Assembly (NCBI GenBank): GCA_001592145.1 | Contig: BCWJ01000001.1 | Location: 62,001 to 126,000 of the forward strand | DNA: 64,000 bases | From: Xylanimicrobium pachnodae JCM 13526 = NBRC 107786 | Lineage (GTDB): Bacteria > Actinomycetota > Actinomycetes > Actinomycetales > Cellulomonadaceae | Reading direction: 5' to 3' | Shown here: positions 55,135 to 61,957 of the stretch, piece by piece | How the letters are laid out: each line of letters begins with the position of its first letter | Numbering within the stretch: the stretch's first letter is position 1 | Translations under genes and position numbers: made by a program | Notes under the pieces: model-generated | Databases searched by the model: none | Seen by the model: only the letters and a program-made list of their open reading frames with translations | Told to the model about the DNA's origin: nothing

Positions 55135-55207
55135 GCGCCCGTAGCTCAACGGATAGAGCATCTGACTACGGATCAGAAGGTTGGGGGTTCGAATCCCTCC
55201 GGGCGCA
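55135..55207 (+). tRNA. tRNA-Arg(ACG), prophage attachment site
   Basis: 73 bases. Acceptor GCGCCCG pairs with CGGGCGC; anticodon arm TCTGA-CTACGGA-TCAGA gives ACG (codons CGT/CGC/CGA). T arm GGGGG-TTCGAAT-CCCTC. CCA is not encoded. The 3' half is the probable attL core, because prophage genes begin directly after it and the phage repressor frame runs into it. Confidence 0.95.
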
Positions 55208-55496
55208 CATCAGCCCCGTTCGGCACAGCCGGGCGGGGCTTCACTGTTCCCCGAAGCCACTCGTACGGCACTCCTGTGCGCAGGGCCCACAACTTGACCG
55301 TCGCCGTTGACGGAGACGTGTGGCCGTTGATCCAGCGCCCCACAGTCGCGCGCTGCACCTCGAGATAGTCGGCCATCTCCTGGACGCCAATGTCGGCGAC
55401 TCGGAGGGACTTGCGCATCCGGTCGGCGAGATCGAACTCAAGATCGGGCCGCCGGAACTCGTCCGCTGCCGCGGTGAACTCCGCCTGGATCGTCAT
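55173..55496 (-). CDS. Phage immunity repressor (XRE fold), ending in the tRNA att site
   Basis: A 107-residue helix-turn-helix protein: DLADRMRKSLRVADIGVQEM, then ADYLEVQRATVGRWINGHTS with the recognition helix. The final residues DVRPEGFEPPTF are encoded by the complement of tRNA-Arg, so the gene's 3' end comes from the host att sequence. Read with phages such as BPs and Brujita, whose attP lies inside the repressor gene, this would be the shortened prophage form. ATG 55496 or 55508 are both possible starts, and neither has a strong ribosome binding site. Divergent from the early operon with two operators between. Confidence 0.85.
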   Translation of the reverse strand: MTIQAEFTAAADEFRRPDLEFDLADRMRKSLRVADIGVQEMADYLEVQRATVGRWINGHTSPSTATVKLWALRTGVPYEWLRGTVKPRPAVPNGADVRPEGFEPPTF

Positions 55497-55523
55497 GGCC
55501 GCAATCATGCCGTTGTTGCGTCG

Positions 55524-55540
55524 ATGTAGCAATGCCACAT
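55524..55540. promoter_or_regulatory. Phage operator 1
   Basis: ATGTAGCAATGCCACAT, a 17-bp interrupted palindrome (ATGT..ACAT outer, GCA..TGC inner) 28 bp before the repressor ATG. It is the pair of the site at 55580. Confidence 0.7.
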
Positions 55541-55579
55541 GACGCCGGTGTGTCGCATCGCGTGTCACAGTTGCATGAG

Positions 55580-55596
55580 ATGTACCAATGGCACAT
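55580..55596. promoter_or_regulatory. Phage operator 2
   Basis: ATGTACCAATGGCACAT, differing from operator 1 at two symmetric bases (CCA..TGG inner). Centres of the two sites are 56 bp apart. It lies just before ATG 55606 of the rightward gene. Confidence 0.7.
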
Positions 55597-55605
55597 GCTC
55601 GCCCC

Positions 55606-55848
55606 ATGCACGATCACGGCAACGACCTGATAGGCCCATCGGTCACGGCGAGGACCCTGGGTGTGAACCGCTCGACAGTCCTGCGCTGGGCCAAGTCGGG
55701 GCGGCTGTCCGTCGTTGCGTACGCCGGCTCGAAGAAGGCTGTTCGCTTCGATGCGGCCGCGGTTCGGGCACTTGGTCGCGAGCTGGCCGCAGAGCGAGCC
55801 CGGGTGCTCGAGGAGCAGCACGCGCACCTCGGGGAACGCGCATCGTGA
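55606..55848 (+). CDS. Phage helix-turn-helix protein (excisionase/Cro-like)
   Basis: An 80-residue protein. An HTH_17/MerR-like N-terminus (SVTARTLGVNRSTVLRWAKS) is followed by GRLSVVAYAGSKKAVRF, the wing, and an acidic helix. First rightward gene after the operators, so it is either excisionase or a Cro-type switch protein. ATG 55588, inside operator 2, is an alternative start. Overlaps the next frame by 4 bases (GTGA). Confidence 0.75.
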   Translation: MHDHGNDLIGPSVTARTLGVNRSTVLRWAKSGRLSVVAYAGSKKAVRFDAAAVRALGRELAAERARVLEEQHAHLGERAS

Positions 55849-55910
55849 CCGCGCCGCGCGTCATCGGGCGCCAAGACCACCAGATCGCCGCAATCGAGGA
55901 GTGCGCCTGA
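55845..55910 (+). CDS. Possible 21-residue peptide
   Basis: GTG-started frame (VTAPRVIGRQDHQIAAIEE...) bridging two genes, overlapping both (GTGA before, TGATG after). It may be a real phage peptide or only a coupling device. Confidence 0.35.
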   Translation: MTAPRVIGRQDHQIAAIEECA

Positions 55911-56116
55911 TGGCCGACGAGTACGAGTTGGGCAAGGTGGCAACTGCCGCCGAGGCAGCCTTCTACGGACTGGCCCTGGGCGACATCGACGGCGTGCGCG
56001 CCTCGGTGTCGGTCTCATGGACGACGGCCAGCGGCCGCGAGTTGCGCTTCACGATCGAGGATGCCCCCGAGCACGACGTTGACGAGGACGACGAGCCTGA
56101 GGACGCCGACTCGTGA
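55910..56116 (+). CDS. Small phage protein, 68 aa, acidic tail
   Basis: Begins MADEYELGKVATAAEAAFYG and ends in a run of Asp/Glu (DVDEDDEPEDADS). No family recognised. The ATG overlaps the preceding stop and its own stop overlaps the next GTG, as throughout this operon. Confidence 0.65.
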   Translation: MADEYELGKVATAAEAAFYGLALGDIDGVRASVSVSWTTASGRELRFTIEDAPEHDVDEDDEPEDADS

Positions 56117-56322
56117 GCGCCGTCGAGTCAATCGCCCTCGAACGGTTGGTCGAGTTCGCCGCTGTGCTCGGTCTCGATCCGCGCGACGTCCTCTCGATTC
56201 AGATTGAGCCGCGCGAGATCACCGCCGAGGTTCTGGTCCGGGATGCCGACGGCAAGATCACGCTGACCGGTGGCAAGGGTGGCCCTCGCACGGAGTTCGT
56301 GGCGATCGAGGTCGTGCAATGA
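56113..56322 (+). CDS. Small phage protein, 69 aa
   Basis: Begins with GTG (MSAVESIALERLVEFAAVLG), one helix, then a beta-rich half (ITAEVLVRDADGKITL). No cysteines and no family recognised. Confidence 0.65.
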   Translation: MSAVESIALERLVEFAAVLGLDPRDVLSIQIEPREITAEVLVRDADGKITLTGGKGGPRTEFVAIEVVQ

Positions 56323-56663
56323 GAGGGGTGTCGTTCGCCTGCCCGTGGTGCGGGTACGTCATGGACTCGAGCGTTCAGTTCCTCGGATGGGACCCCACCC
56401 AGGGTCGGGAGGACCCGAAGTTCGACGCCGAACACATGGAGCCGTACGACGGTGCCGCGTCGATCTGCGCGGCGTGTGCGACGCCAGCAGTGTTCACGAT
56501 CAACGCGCTCGGCAAGTCGCTGCGCGAGCCGTCGGAGGACGACTGGCGGTGGATGGCGACCTCTCCTGCGGTTCTCCAGGCAGTCTTCGCCGTCGTGCGA
56601 TCGCGGGCTCTTGCATCCAAGACGAAGCGCGGCTGGGTCCGATCCCCGTTGGGGGCGCCATGA
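56319..56663 (+). CDS. Small Cys-rich phage protein (zinc ribbon), 114 aa
   Basis: Two CxxC pairs, FACPWCGYV near residue 8 and ICAACATPAV near 50, separated by about 40 residues, suggest one zinc-ribbon site. The rest is helical. Function unknown. Confidence 0.7.
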   Translation: MRGVSFACPWCGYVMDSSVQFLGWDPTQGREDPKFDAEHMEPYDGAASICAACATPAVFTINALGKSLREPSEDDWRWMATSPAVLQAVFAVVRSRALASKTKRGWVRSPLGAP

Positions 56664-56905
56664 GTGCGCCCGCGTTCCTGATCTGCGTGCCGGTCGCGGA
56701 CCTGCCCGACCCGTACGGGCCGTCATCGACGTCGGCATGTGGGTGCCCGTGCGGGTGCCAGCAGCTCATGTGGATCGCGGAGCAGATCCCAGCGGGCACG
56801 GTCCCGCTGTGTCTGCCATGCCTCACGCACGTCGAGCCTGATCCAGATCGACTGCGCCGGGACCTCTTGGCGACGCGCGACCGGATCGCGAGGGGGCTGT
56901 CATGA
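56660..56905 (+). CDS. Small Cys-rich phage protein, 81 aa
   Basis: A CGCPCGCQQ cluster near residue 28 and CLPCLTH near 51, then a basic helix (RLRRDLLATRDRIARGLS). Probably binds one zinc. Overlaps both neighbours by 4 bases. Confidence 0.65.
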   Translation: MSAPAFLICVPVADLPDPYGPSSTSACGCPCGCQQLMWIAEQIPAGTVPLCLPCLTHVEPDPDRLRRDLLATRDRIARGLS

Positions 56906-57165
56906 AGATCCAGTCGTTCACGTGCCCGCGGTGCCTGCGCACGTCGTACGACCCGCACGACGTCGAGGTCGGGTACTGCGGGGCGTGCCACGACTGGACC
57001 GGGGACATCAACCCGGGCGTCGCGGCCGCCCGCGCGATGGAGTACCAGCTCCCGTTCTCCGAGGCGTGCAACGCCGGGCAGCACTCGCGTTGCGGCACCC
57101 GTCCTACTCGCGGCGCGGTGACGGGTGCGAGTGCGCCTGCCACGGGGAGCGGTCATGACCGCTGA
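56902..57165 (+). CDS. Small Cys-rich phage protein, 87 aa
   Basis: FTCPRCLRTSYDP and GYCGACHDWTG form a four-Cys zinc-ribbon pattern in the first 33 residues; a further Cys pair is at ACNAGQHSRCGT. Function unknown. Confidence 0.65.
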   Translation: MKIQSFTCPRCLRTSYDPHDVEVGYCGACHDWTGDINPGVAAARAMEYQLPFSEACNAGQHSRCGTRPTRGAVTGASAPATGSGHDR

Positions 57166-57586
57166 CCTGTACCCGGCGCCGCTGCCGGAGATCCCGTGCT
57201 GCATGGCCGCCGTGACGACGTACGGCGCATCGTGCACGTGTTGGTCGGTCGAGGTCGACCGCGCCCAGGCGCCCCCGCAGGAAGGGCCGGCGTTGTTGCG
57301 TCGGACGTGCTGCGAGGACTGCGCCTACCGGCGGGACTCCGTCGAGCGGCAGCGTGGTGACGACCCCGACTACGGGGTCCGTGAGCCGTTCTACTGCCAC
57401 GCCGGGATGCCCGCGGTGGTGCGCCGCTACCACCCCGACGGCGCCGTCGTCGACGGCGACCCGGGCGACTACCAGCCCTACATGCGCGACGAGCGGATCT
57501 GGAAGGCCGACGGCTCACCCGCCGAGCTCTGCGCGGGCTGGGGCGCCATCAACATGCTGCGCCGGCCCCGGCGCTCCCACCCCTAG
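57155..57586 (+). CDS. Cys-rich phage protein, 143 aa
   Basis: At least eight cysteines in the first 80 residues (IPCCMAAV, SCTCWSV, TCCEDCAYR), a YHPDGAVVDGDPGD loop, and a C-terminal ELCAGWGAINMLRRPRR. No family recognised. Last gene before a terminator-like hairpin at 57595. Confidence 0.65.
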   Translation: MTADLYPAPLPEIPCCMAAVTTYGASCTCWSVEVDRAQAPPQEGPALLRRTCCEDCAYRRDSVERQRGDDPDYGVREPFYCHAGMPAVVRRYHPDGAVVDGDPGDYQPYMRDERIWKADGSPAELCAGWGAINMLRRPRRSHP

Positions 57587-57594
57587 ACAGATGT

Positions 57595-57627
57595 GACCCC
57601 GGCGACGGCGCCCACCGTCCCGGGGTC
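57595..57627 (+). terminator. Terminator-like hairpin in the early region
   Basis: GACCCCGG (57595-57602) with CCGGGGTC (57620-57627), extended by GACGG/CCGTC. The T run is short (TCTT), so it may attenuate rather than stop. Confidence 0.55.
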
Positions 57628-57630
57628 TTG

Positions 57631-57649
57631 ACCAGAAAGTCGGTCTGGT
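57631..57649 (+). promoter_or_regulatory. Inverted repeat at start of the replication-type gene
   Basis: ACCAGA-N7-TCTGGT, next to a TTGACC (57628-57633) that could be a -35. It touches the ATG at 57650. Likely operator, or the site of the protein it precedes. Confidence 0.45.
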
Positions 57650-58900
57650 ATGGCAAACGCTAGCGTCACTGCGGACCTGATCGCGCCGAGCACGGCGCCT
57701 GGAGATCGGCCCGACGTCGACGACGTCGACGCGCTGCGCGTGGACCCCGGCGAGGGCGTCGCGGGCGGCCAGTTGCGGGACGTCACCCACACGCCCGTGT
57801 GCCGGCGTGGCCAGCGCGGCTGCTGGCGCGCCCAGCGGTGTGTCGCGGGGTCGCACCGGTTCCGACCGCGACCCCCGGTGTCCAAGGAGCGGTCCCGGCT
57901 GCGGGTGCTCTACGCGGTCCCGTCCGGGGCGGTCCCGGCACGTCGGATGACCGTGTTCATGGGCCAGGTCGAGGAGCGGCTGGTCGGGCGTGACCCGAGG
58001 TGGCGGCGCAGCGTGCTGGCCGTGGCCCGCCAGCTGGGCTATGGCACGGAGTGGCGCTCCTCGGTGGCCACGCCGTTGTGGCCCGAGCTGGCGGCCGCGT
58101 CGGACGTCTCGGTGCGCACGGTCGCGCGGGTGCTGCGCTGGCTGCGCGACGAGCGCCTCCTCGGCGTGGTCGCGTCGGGGCAGTCGGCCCGCTACTCCGG
58201 GTCGGGGAACCTCGCCGCGGTGTACGTCGTCTGCGTGCCTCGTTCGGCTGTGGACACATCTGGCACACCCACGGTGCTCCCGTTGGTCGTAGACCCCCAG
58301 CGCACGCGCGCGAACGCCGCGCACGACCAGGCGGAGCCGCTACGCGGCCGACCCTCTGGAGCGCCTGACCCCGTAGACGGCCCGGCGCCGCCGGCGGCCG
58401 GCGGTCCCGGCCCCCGACGAGCAGCCCGGATCAGGTCACGGGCGGTCGCTATCGCTGTCCGCTCCCGTGTGGCGGCGCTATCGCTGGTCTCGATCGCCGC
58501 CGTGGCCACCGTCGTGCGCCCGTTCGTCCAGGCGGGCTGGTCAGCGGCCGACGTGTGCGAGGCGATCGACTGGCAGCCATCACGCCGCCGACACCCCCAC
58601 TCGAGCCTGACCCACGGCATCGATCCGCGGTACGCGGACCGCGTCGTCGCCCGCCGGCTGGCGGCCTGGCTCGTCGAAGGGCAGCCCACAGCCTCGCCGT
58701 CGGCCAGACGGGCCGCGACGCTGCACCAGGAACGCGCCCAGCTGCGCGCCCAGCTCGACGCCCGCACCGCCACCCGCACCGCGACGACCATGCCCGCCGG
58801 GCTACGCGCGCTCGTTGACGCCCTGCCCCACCGCCACCGGCGTCCGTCGGCGACGACGTCGCGCGACGTCGCGCCTGTCCCGGGCGGTGGTGCCTCGTGA
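57650..58900 (+). CDS. Winged-helix replication-type phage protein
   Basis: A 416-residue protein. The middle (about 100-190) is a winged-helix domain: LPGYG-type loop QLGYGTEWRSSVATPLW, helix-turn-helix ASDVSVRTVARVLRWLRDER and wing GVVASGQSARYSGSGNLAAV. A basic, Pro-rich linker leads to a helical C-terminus with WSAADVCEAIDWQPSRRRHP, the sort of region seen in plasmid/phage replication initiators. Position at the centre of the early genes supports a replication role. The last residues TTSRDVAPVPGGGAS are encoded by a repeat palindrome. Confidence 0.6.
   Translation: MANASVTADLIAPSTAPGDRPDVDDVDALRVDPGEGVAGGQLRDVTHTPVCRRGQRGCWRAQRCVAGSHRFRPRPPVSKERSRLRVLYAVPSGAVPARRMTVFMGQVEERLVGRDPRWRRSVLAVARQLGYGTEWRSSVATPLWPELAAASDVSVRTVARVLRWLRDERLLGVVASGQSARYSGSGNLAAVYVVCVPRSAVDTSGTPTVLPLVVDPQRTRANAAHDQAEPLRGRPSGAPDPVDGPAPPAAGGPGPRRAARIRSRAVAIAVRSRVAALSLVSIAAVATVVRPFVQAGWSAADVCEAIDWQPSRRRHPHSSLTHGIDPRYADRVVARRLAAWLVEGQPTASPSARRAATLHQERAQLRAQLDARTATRTATTMPAGLRALVDALPHRHRRPSATTSRDVAPVPGGGAS
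58854..58871. repeat. Phage palindrome copy 1
   Basis: CGACGTCGCGCGACGTCG, 18-bp perfect palindrome at the 3' end of the replication-type gene, encoding TSRDVA. Confidence 0.75.
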
Positions 58901-59151
58901 TGGTCGAGATCCCCGACGACGACGAGATCACCCTCCTAGCCGGACGCCGCCCGAGCCTGATCGGCATCCTCGCGATCGAGATCGGGTCAGCGCGCCGCGC
59001 GCAGGAGCTCGTCGCGATGGCCCTGCACGGCGACGGCGTCGAGGTCGCGCTGCGCGACGCGCTCACACGCGCCCGGATCGTCGGCGTCGACCTGACCGCC
59101 ACCGACCTCGCCGGCGTCGTCCGCCGCCACCTCCTGCGAGGTGTCGCATGA
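58900..59151 (+). CDS. Small phage protein, 83 aa
   Basis: ATG 58900 overlaps the preceding TGA (TGATG). Sequence MVEIPDDDEITLLAGRRPSL then helices with ARIVGVDLTATDLAGVV. No Cys, no family recognised. Confidence 0.6.
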   Translation: MVEIPDDDEITLLAGRRPSLIGILAIEIGSARRAQELVAMALHGDGVEVALRDALTRARIVGVDLTATDLAGVVRRHLLRGVA

Positions 59152-59342
59152 GCGAGTGCCCCCACGGCGTGCCCGACGGCGACCAGCTGCGCGACGACGG
59201 CCGGCCCTCCTGCCCCCTGTGCCGGGTCGAGGCACGCAAGAAGTGGCGGCGCGAGCAGATGCGCCGCCGCCACCCCGGCCACCCGTACTGGGACCCCCAG
59301 TCCGCGGCCGCCAACGACGTCGACTGGAGAGACGATGACTGA
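59148..59342 (+). CDS. Small Cys/His phage protein, 64 aa
   Basis: One CPHGVPDGD and one CPLCRVEARKKW cluster near the N-terminus, followed by a basic RREQMRRRHPGHP segment and DWRDDD end. Could be a zinc-binding DNA-contact protein. Overlaps the next start by 8 bases. Confidence 0.6.
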   Translation: MSECPHGVPDGDQLRDDGRPSCPLCRVEARKKWRREQMRRRHPGHPYWDPQSAAANDVDWRDDD

Positions 59343-59556
59343 CCTCCTGCAAGCGCTCGACCACCTCGGCGACGCCCGCCGGGCGATCACCGCGGCGAAC
59401 ACGCTCGACCACCTCGACGACGGCGCCGTCATCGTCGGCACCGTGCTCGACGAGCACCGCGACACCCTCGACCACATCCGCCACGACCTGCACGCCGCCG
59501 CCCTCGAGGCGATCGGCCACGCAACCGCGCTGCTCGGAGGGGACGACGATGACTGA
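59335..59556 (+). CDS. Small phage protein, 73 aa, His/Asp-rich
   Basis: Helical throughout with a DHLG/DHLDD/DHIRHD repeat pattern every 20-30 residues and a DDDD end. No family recognised. Confidence 0.55.
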   Translation: MTDLLQALDHLGDARRAITAANTLDHLDDGAVIVGTVLDEHRDTLDHIRHDLHAAALEAIGHATALLGGDDDD

Positions 59557-59584
59557 GGACGCCTTCACCGGGAGCGAGCCATGA
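59549..59584 (+). CDS. Possible 11-residue bridging peptide
   Basis: MTEDAFTGSEP; its ATG lies 8 bases inside the previous gene and its TGA overlaps the next ATG (59581). Probably keeps ribosomes moving to the next gene. Confidence 0.3.
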   Translation: MTEDAFTGSEP

Positions 59585-59865
59585 GCGACGGCATCGACCT
59601 CCGCGCCTACGACGAGCTCGCCGCCGAGTTCGCGGCCGCCACCCGCGCGCTCGACGACCGGCTCGACGCCCGACGCAACGAGCCCGGCGTCGAGTACAAC
59701 CAGCGCCGCCTACGCGCCGAGCAGAGCGACGACCTCCGACACCTCGAGGCCACGATCCGTCGCGTCCGCGGCCGCCTCCCGTACCTCCAGACGACACCCC
59801 GCATCGAGACCACCACCGCGACGTCGCGCGACGTCGCACCCGAGACCCGAGAGGAACAGCCATGA
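59581..59865 (+). CDS. Small phage protein, 94 aa, coiled-coil
   Basis: A charged helix (LAAEFAAATRALDDRLDARR) and a second (QSDDLRHLEATIRRVRGRL) suggest a coiled coil. The C-terminus TATSRDVAPETREEQP comes from the palindrome at 59818. Confidence 0.6.
   Translation: MSDGIDLRAYDELAAEFAAATRALDDRLDARRNEPGVEYNQRRLRAEQSDDLRHLEATIRRVRGRLPYLQTTPRIETTTATSRDVAPETREEQP
59818..59837. repeat. Phage palindrome copy 2
   Basis: GCGACGTCGCGCGACGTCGC, 20-bp perfect palindrome 28 bp before the stop, encoding TSRDVA. Confidence 0.8.
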
Positions 59866-60218
59866 CCAGCGAGCGGGTCGAGACGGCGGGCGAGCGGCTG
59901 CGTGTCGCCATGCTCGGCACGACGGACGGCGGATTCATTGACCCGGACTCGGACGTGCCTGCTGGGGAGATGTACCGGCTCGCGGCCGAGGTGCTGCCCG
60001 ACCTGATCGCCGCCGCCTACGCCCAGGGCGGGCGGGACGCATTGGCCGGCGCGCTCGCGCAGCTCGACGCCGAGTACGACCGCGTCCTCCGGGTATCGAA
60101 GGCTGTGAAGAACGTCTACGACGACGGCCGCCTTGAGGCGCTGGACACCGCACGCTCGATCGTCATGTCCCGTCTCGCGGCTGCGACGTCGCGCGACGTC
60201 GCACCCGCCGATGAGTGA
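59862..60218 (+). CDS. Phage protein, 118 aa
   Basis: Begins MTSERVETAGERLRVAMLGT and is helical, with ADLIAAAYAQGGRDAL-like segments. Ends AAATSRDVAPADE, again encoded by a palindrome. No family recognised. Confidence 0.6.
   Translation: MTSERVETAGERLRVAMLGTTDGGFIDPDSDVPAGEMYRLAAEVLPDLIAAAYAQGGRDALAGALAQLDAEYDRVLRVSKAVKNVYDDGRLEALDTARSIVMSRLAAATSRDVAPADE
60182..60203. repeat. Phage palindrome copy 3
   Basis: The same 20-mer with an added T...A pair: 22-bp perfect palindrome, 15 bp before the stop, encoding TSRDVA. Confidence 0.8.
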
Positions 60219-60594
60219 CCTCCCGGCGGGCTGGATCCTGCAACCGCGGTGCCGGCGGTGCAGGAAGCGGCACCTGCCCGTGCTGCCGTGCTGGCGGGGC
60301 GCGTACGCGCAGGAGATCACCGCGCGCACGCTGCGCCTGGCCCGCCGCGCGCAACTCGACCCGCTGGCCGCACCGCGGTGCGTGCGCCGGCTCGACGACA
60401 AGTGCACCCAGGTCGCGACCACCACCGAGCACGACCAGCCGCGCTCCTACGGCGGCGACGACTCGCCCGCCAACTGCATACCGGCGTGTGCTCACTGCAA
60501 TAGCGCCCGCCAGAACAAGGTCAACCCCTACGAGCCAGACGTCGAGATCCGCCCCGCCGGCGTCGGCCTGTCCGACCGATGGAGGAACACATGA
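60211..60594 (+). CDS. HNH endonuclease
   Basis: A 127-residue nuclease. Two CxxC pairs (CRRCRKRH near residue 14, PACAHCNSARQNK near 92) hold zinc around the HNH core TTTEHDQPRSYGGDD...NCIPACAHC. In phages with cohesive ends an HNH protein next to the terminase helps cut at cos. It lies about 1.7 kb before the large terminase. ATG 60211 overlaps the previous gene by 8 bases. Confidence 0.88.
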   Translation: MSDLPAGWILQPRCRRCRKRHLPVLPCWRGAYAQEITARTLRLARRAQLDPLAAPRCVRRLDDKCTQVATTTEHDQPRSYGGDDSPANCIPACAHCNSARQNKVNPYEPDVEIRPAGVGLSDRWRNT

Positions 60595-60941
60595 CCCGAA
60601 CACACCGCGATGTCGCGCGACGTCGCCGCTGGCGCCTGGCCCAGTGGATCCCCGTCTACGGCAACATCCCCGCGGTGATGTGGCTGTGGCAGCAAGGCGT
60701 CATGGCCGGCGCCCTCGCCACGATGATGCTGCTCACGATGGCCGCCCTGGTCCTGTCGGAACGGAACGTGTACCGCCGCGGCTACTGGAACGGACGGTCC
60801 GACGTCCACGCCGAACGCACCGCCCGAGCCCTCGGCATCGAGCCCACCTCCTGCCACGGCGCCGAGCCGTGGGCTCCGCGCCGCAACGACGGCGAGCTCA
60901 TCGACGAGATCCTCGGCCAAGCGATGCGGGGTCAGCGGTGA
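60591..60941 (+). CDS. Small phage membrane protein, 116 aa
   Basis: Basic N-terminus (MTRTHRDVARRRRWRLAQW), two hydrophobic helices (about 22-37 and 40-57), then a soluble tail with ERNVYRRGYWNGRSDVHAER. Function unknown. Contains a one-mismatch copy of the palindrome at its 5' end. Confidence 0.65.
   Translation: MTRTHRDVARRRRWRLAQWIPVYGNIPAVMWLWQQGVMAGALATMMLLTMAALVLSERNVYRRGYWNGRSDVHAERTARALGIEPTSCHGAEPWAPRRNDGELIDEILGQAMRGQR
60607..60626. repeat. Phage palindrome copy 4 (one mismatch)
   Basis: GCGATGTCGCGCGACGTCGC at the start of the membrane-protein gene, encoding RDVAR. Confidence 0.6.
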
Positions 60942-61150
60942 GCGCCTCAACGTCGTCGACTCCGATCTGGGACGACGTCGTCGCCGAGCGTGCCGCCCGC
61001 GGCCCGCTCAACCCGGACTGCGCCCAGGGCAAGCACAAGGCGTGCGCCGGCGACGCCTGGGACCTCGAGACCGACGAGCCGGCCCGCTGTGCCTGCCCGT
61101 GCCACGCCGACGACCAGGCCGCGGCGATCGCCGAGGAGGAGGCAGCGTGA
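60938..61150 (+). CDS. Small Cys-rich phage protein, 70 aa
   Basis: GTG start. NPDCAQGKHKACAGDAWD and PARCACPCHADD give a Cys/His cluster that looks like a zinc-binding fold found in several actinophage small proteins. Confidence 0.6.
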   Translation: MSASTSSTPIWDDVVAERAARGPLNPDCAQGKHKACAGDAWDLETDEPARCACPCHADDQAAAIAEEEAA

Positions 61151-61395
61151 GCATCACCAACACAGGCGTGCACGATCTGGCCGACGCCATCCGAGCTGTC
61201 GCGTCGGCACTCGAACGCAAGCCAGCGCCCGGCCCCTGCCCGTCAGCGCACGAGCTGCACCTCGCCTGGGCGGGCGACGACTGGCGCAAGTCCCGCATCG
61301 TCTCCTGCGAGTTGCGTGCGGGGCACGCCGGTGACCACGAGTGGCACGACGTCAACGGTGAGACCTACGCGCGATGGACCGGAGTGCCGTCGTGA
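61147..61395 (+). CDS. Small phage protein, 82 aa
   Basis: GTG start (MSITNTGVHDLADAIRAVAS), a Cys/His half (GPCPSAHELHLAW, SCELRAGHAGDHEWHDV). No family recognised. Confidence 0.6.
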   Translation: MSITNTGVHDLADAIRAVASALERKPAPGPCPSAHELHLAWAGDDWRKSRIVSCELRAGHAGDHEWHDVNGETYARWTGVPS

Positions 61396-61730
61396 TGCTC
61401 TACGACCGAGCGGGCAAGGTGATCACGCTCGAGGAATGGGTCGCGCTGGTCGATCGCGTCGTCGAGGATCTGCGCGCCGGTGTCCCAGACGCCGAGCGCT
61501 ACAAGGTGGTCGGCCGTACCGAGGTCGCCGACTCCCTGGTGTCGACCGTCTGGCTTGGCACGGACTACAACGCCGCCGACGATGGGCCGCCGATCATCTT
61601 CGAGACGATGATCTTCGGTGGCCCGCTCGACCAGATGACGTGGCGCTACGCCACCGAAGCCCAGGCCAAGGCCGGCCACGTCGCCGCGGTAGCCGAGGCC
61701 GAGTCAGCAGCACTGCGCCATGCCGACTGA
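61395..61730 (+). CDS. Phage protein, 111 aa
   Basis: Begins MLYDRAGKVITLEEWVALVD, then beta strands (VSTVWLGTDYNA, IIFETMIFGGP) and a helical end, an alpha/beta fold without known match. GTG 61392 is an alternative start. Confidence 0.65.
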   Translation: MLYDRAGKVITLEEWVALVDRVVEDLRAGVPDAERYKVVGRTEVADSLVSTVWLGTDYNAADDGPPIIFETMIFGGPLDQMTWRYATEAQAKAGHVAAVAEAESAALRHAD

Positions 61731-61827
61731 CCCGTGGTGCTGTGCGGTGTGCGGCCGCCAGTACCCCGTGCCGAGTCTTGCGCGGGACTGCGAGGCACGG
61801 CACCGGGTGTTGCGACTGTGCCGCTGA
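61720..61827 (+). CDS. Small zinc-finger phage protein, 35 aa
   Basis: MPTDPWCCAVCGRQYPVPSL then ARDCEARH: a Cys-x2-Cys and Cys-x3-His arrangement resembling a minimal zinc finger. Overlaps the previous gene by 11 bases. Confidence 0.5.
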   Translation: MPTDPWCCAVCGRQYPVPSLARDCEARHRVLRLCR

Positions 61828-61834
61828 GGGATAC

Positions 61835-61957
61835 ATGCGCAGGACGTGTCCGGTGTGGGACTGCGCTGGGCGGCCGGGCCGTTTTTCCGTGCCAGGCCGG
61901 GGGCGCTGCGAGCCCCGCCACTCTTTGCGCGTTCTCCGGCGGGATCCGGCCAAATAA
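61835..61957 (+). CDS. Small zinc-finger-like phage protein, 40 aa
   Basis: GAGGG lies 6 bases before ATG 61835. The product MRRTCPVWDCAGRPGRFSVP ends RGRCEPRHSLRVLRRDPAK, a CxxxxC...CxxxH pattern as in short phage zinc-binding proteins. Confidence 0.5.
   Translation: MRRTCPVWDCAGRPGRFSVPGRGRCEPRHSLRVLRRDPAK

Noticed and set aside
60966-60982. GACGACGTCGTC, similar to the phage palindrome
   Set aside because: It is a shorter, different word explained by Asp-Asp-Val-Val codons.
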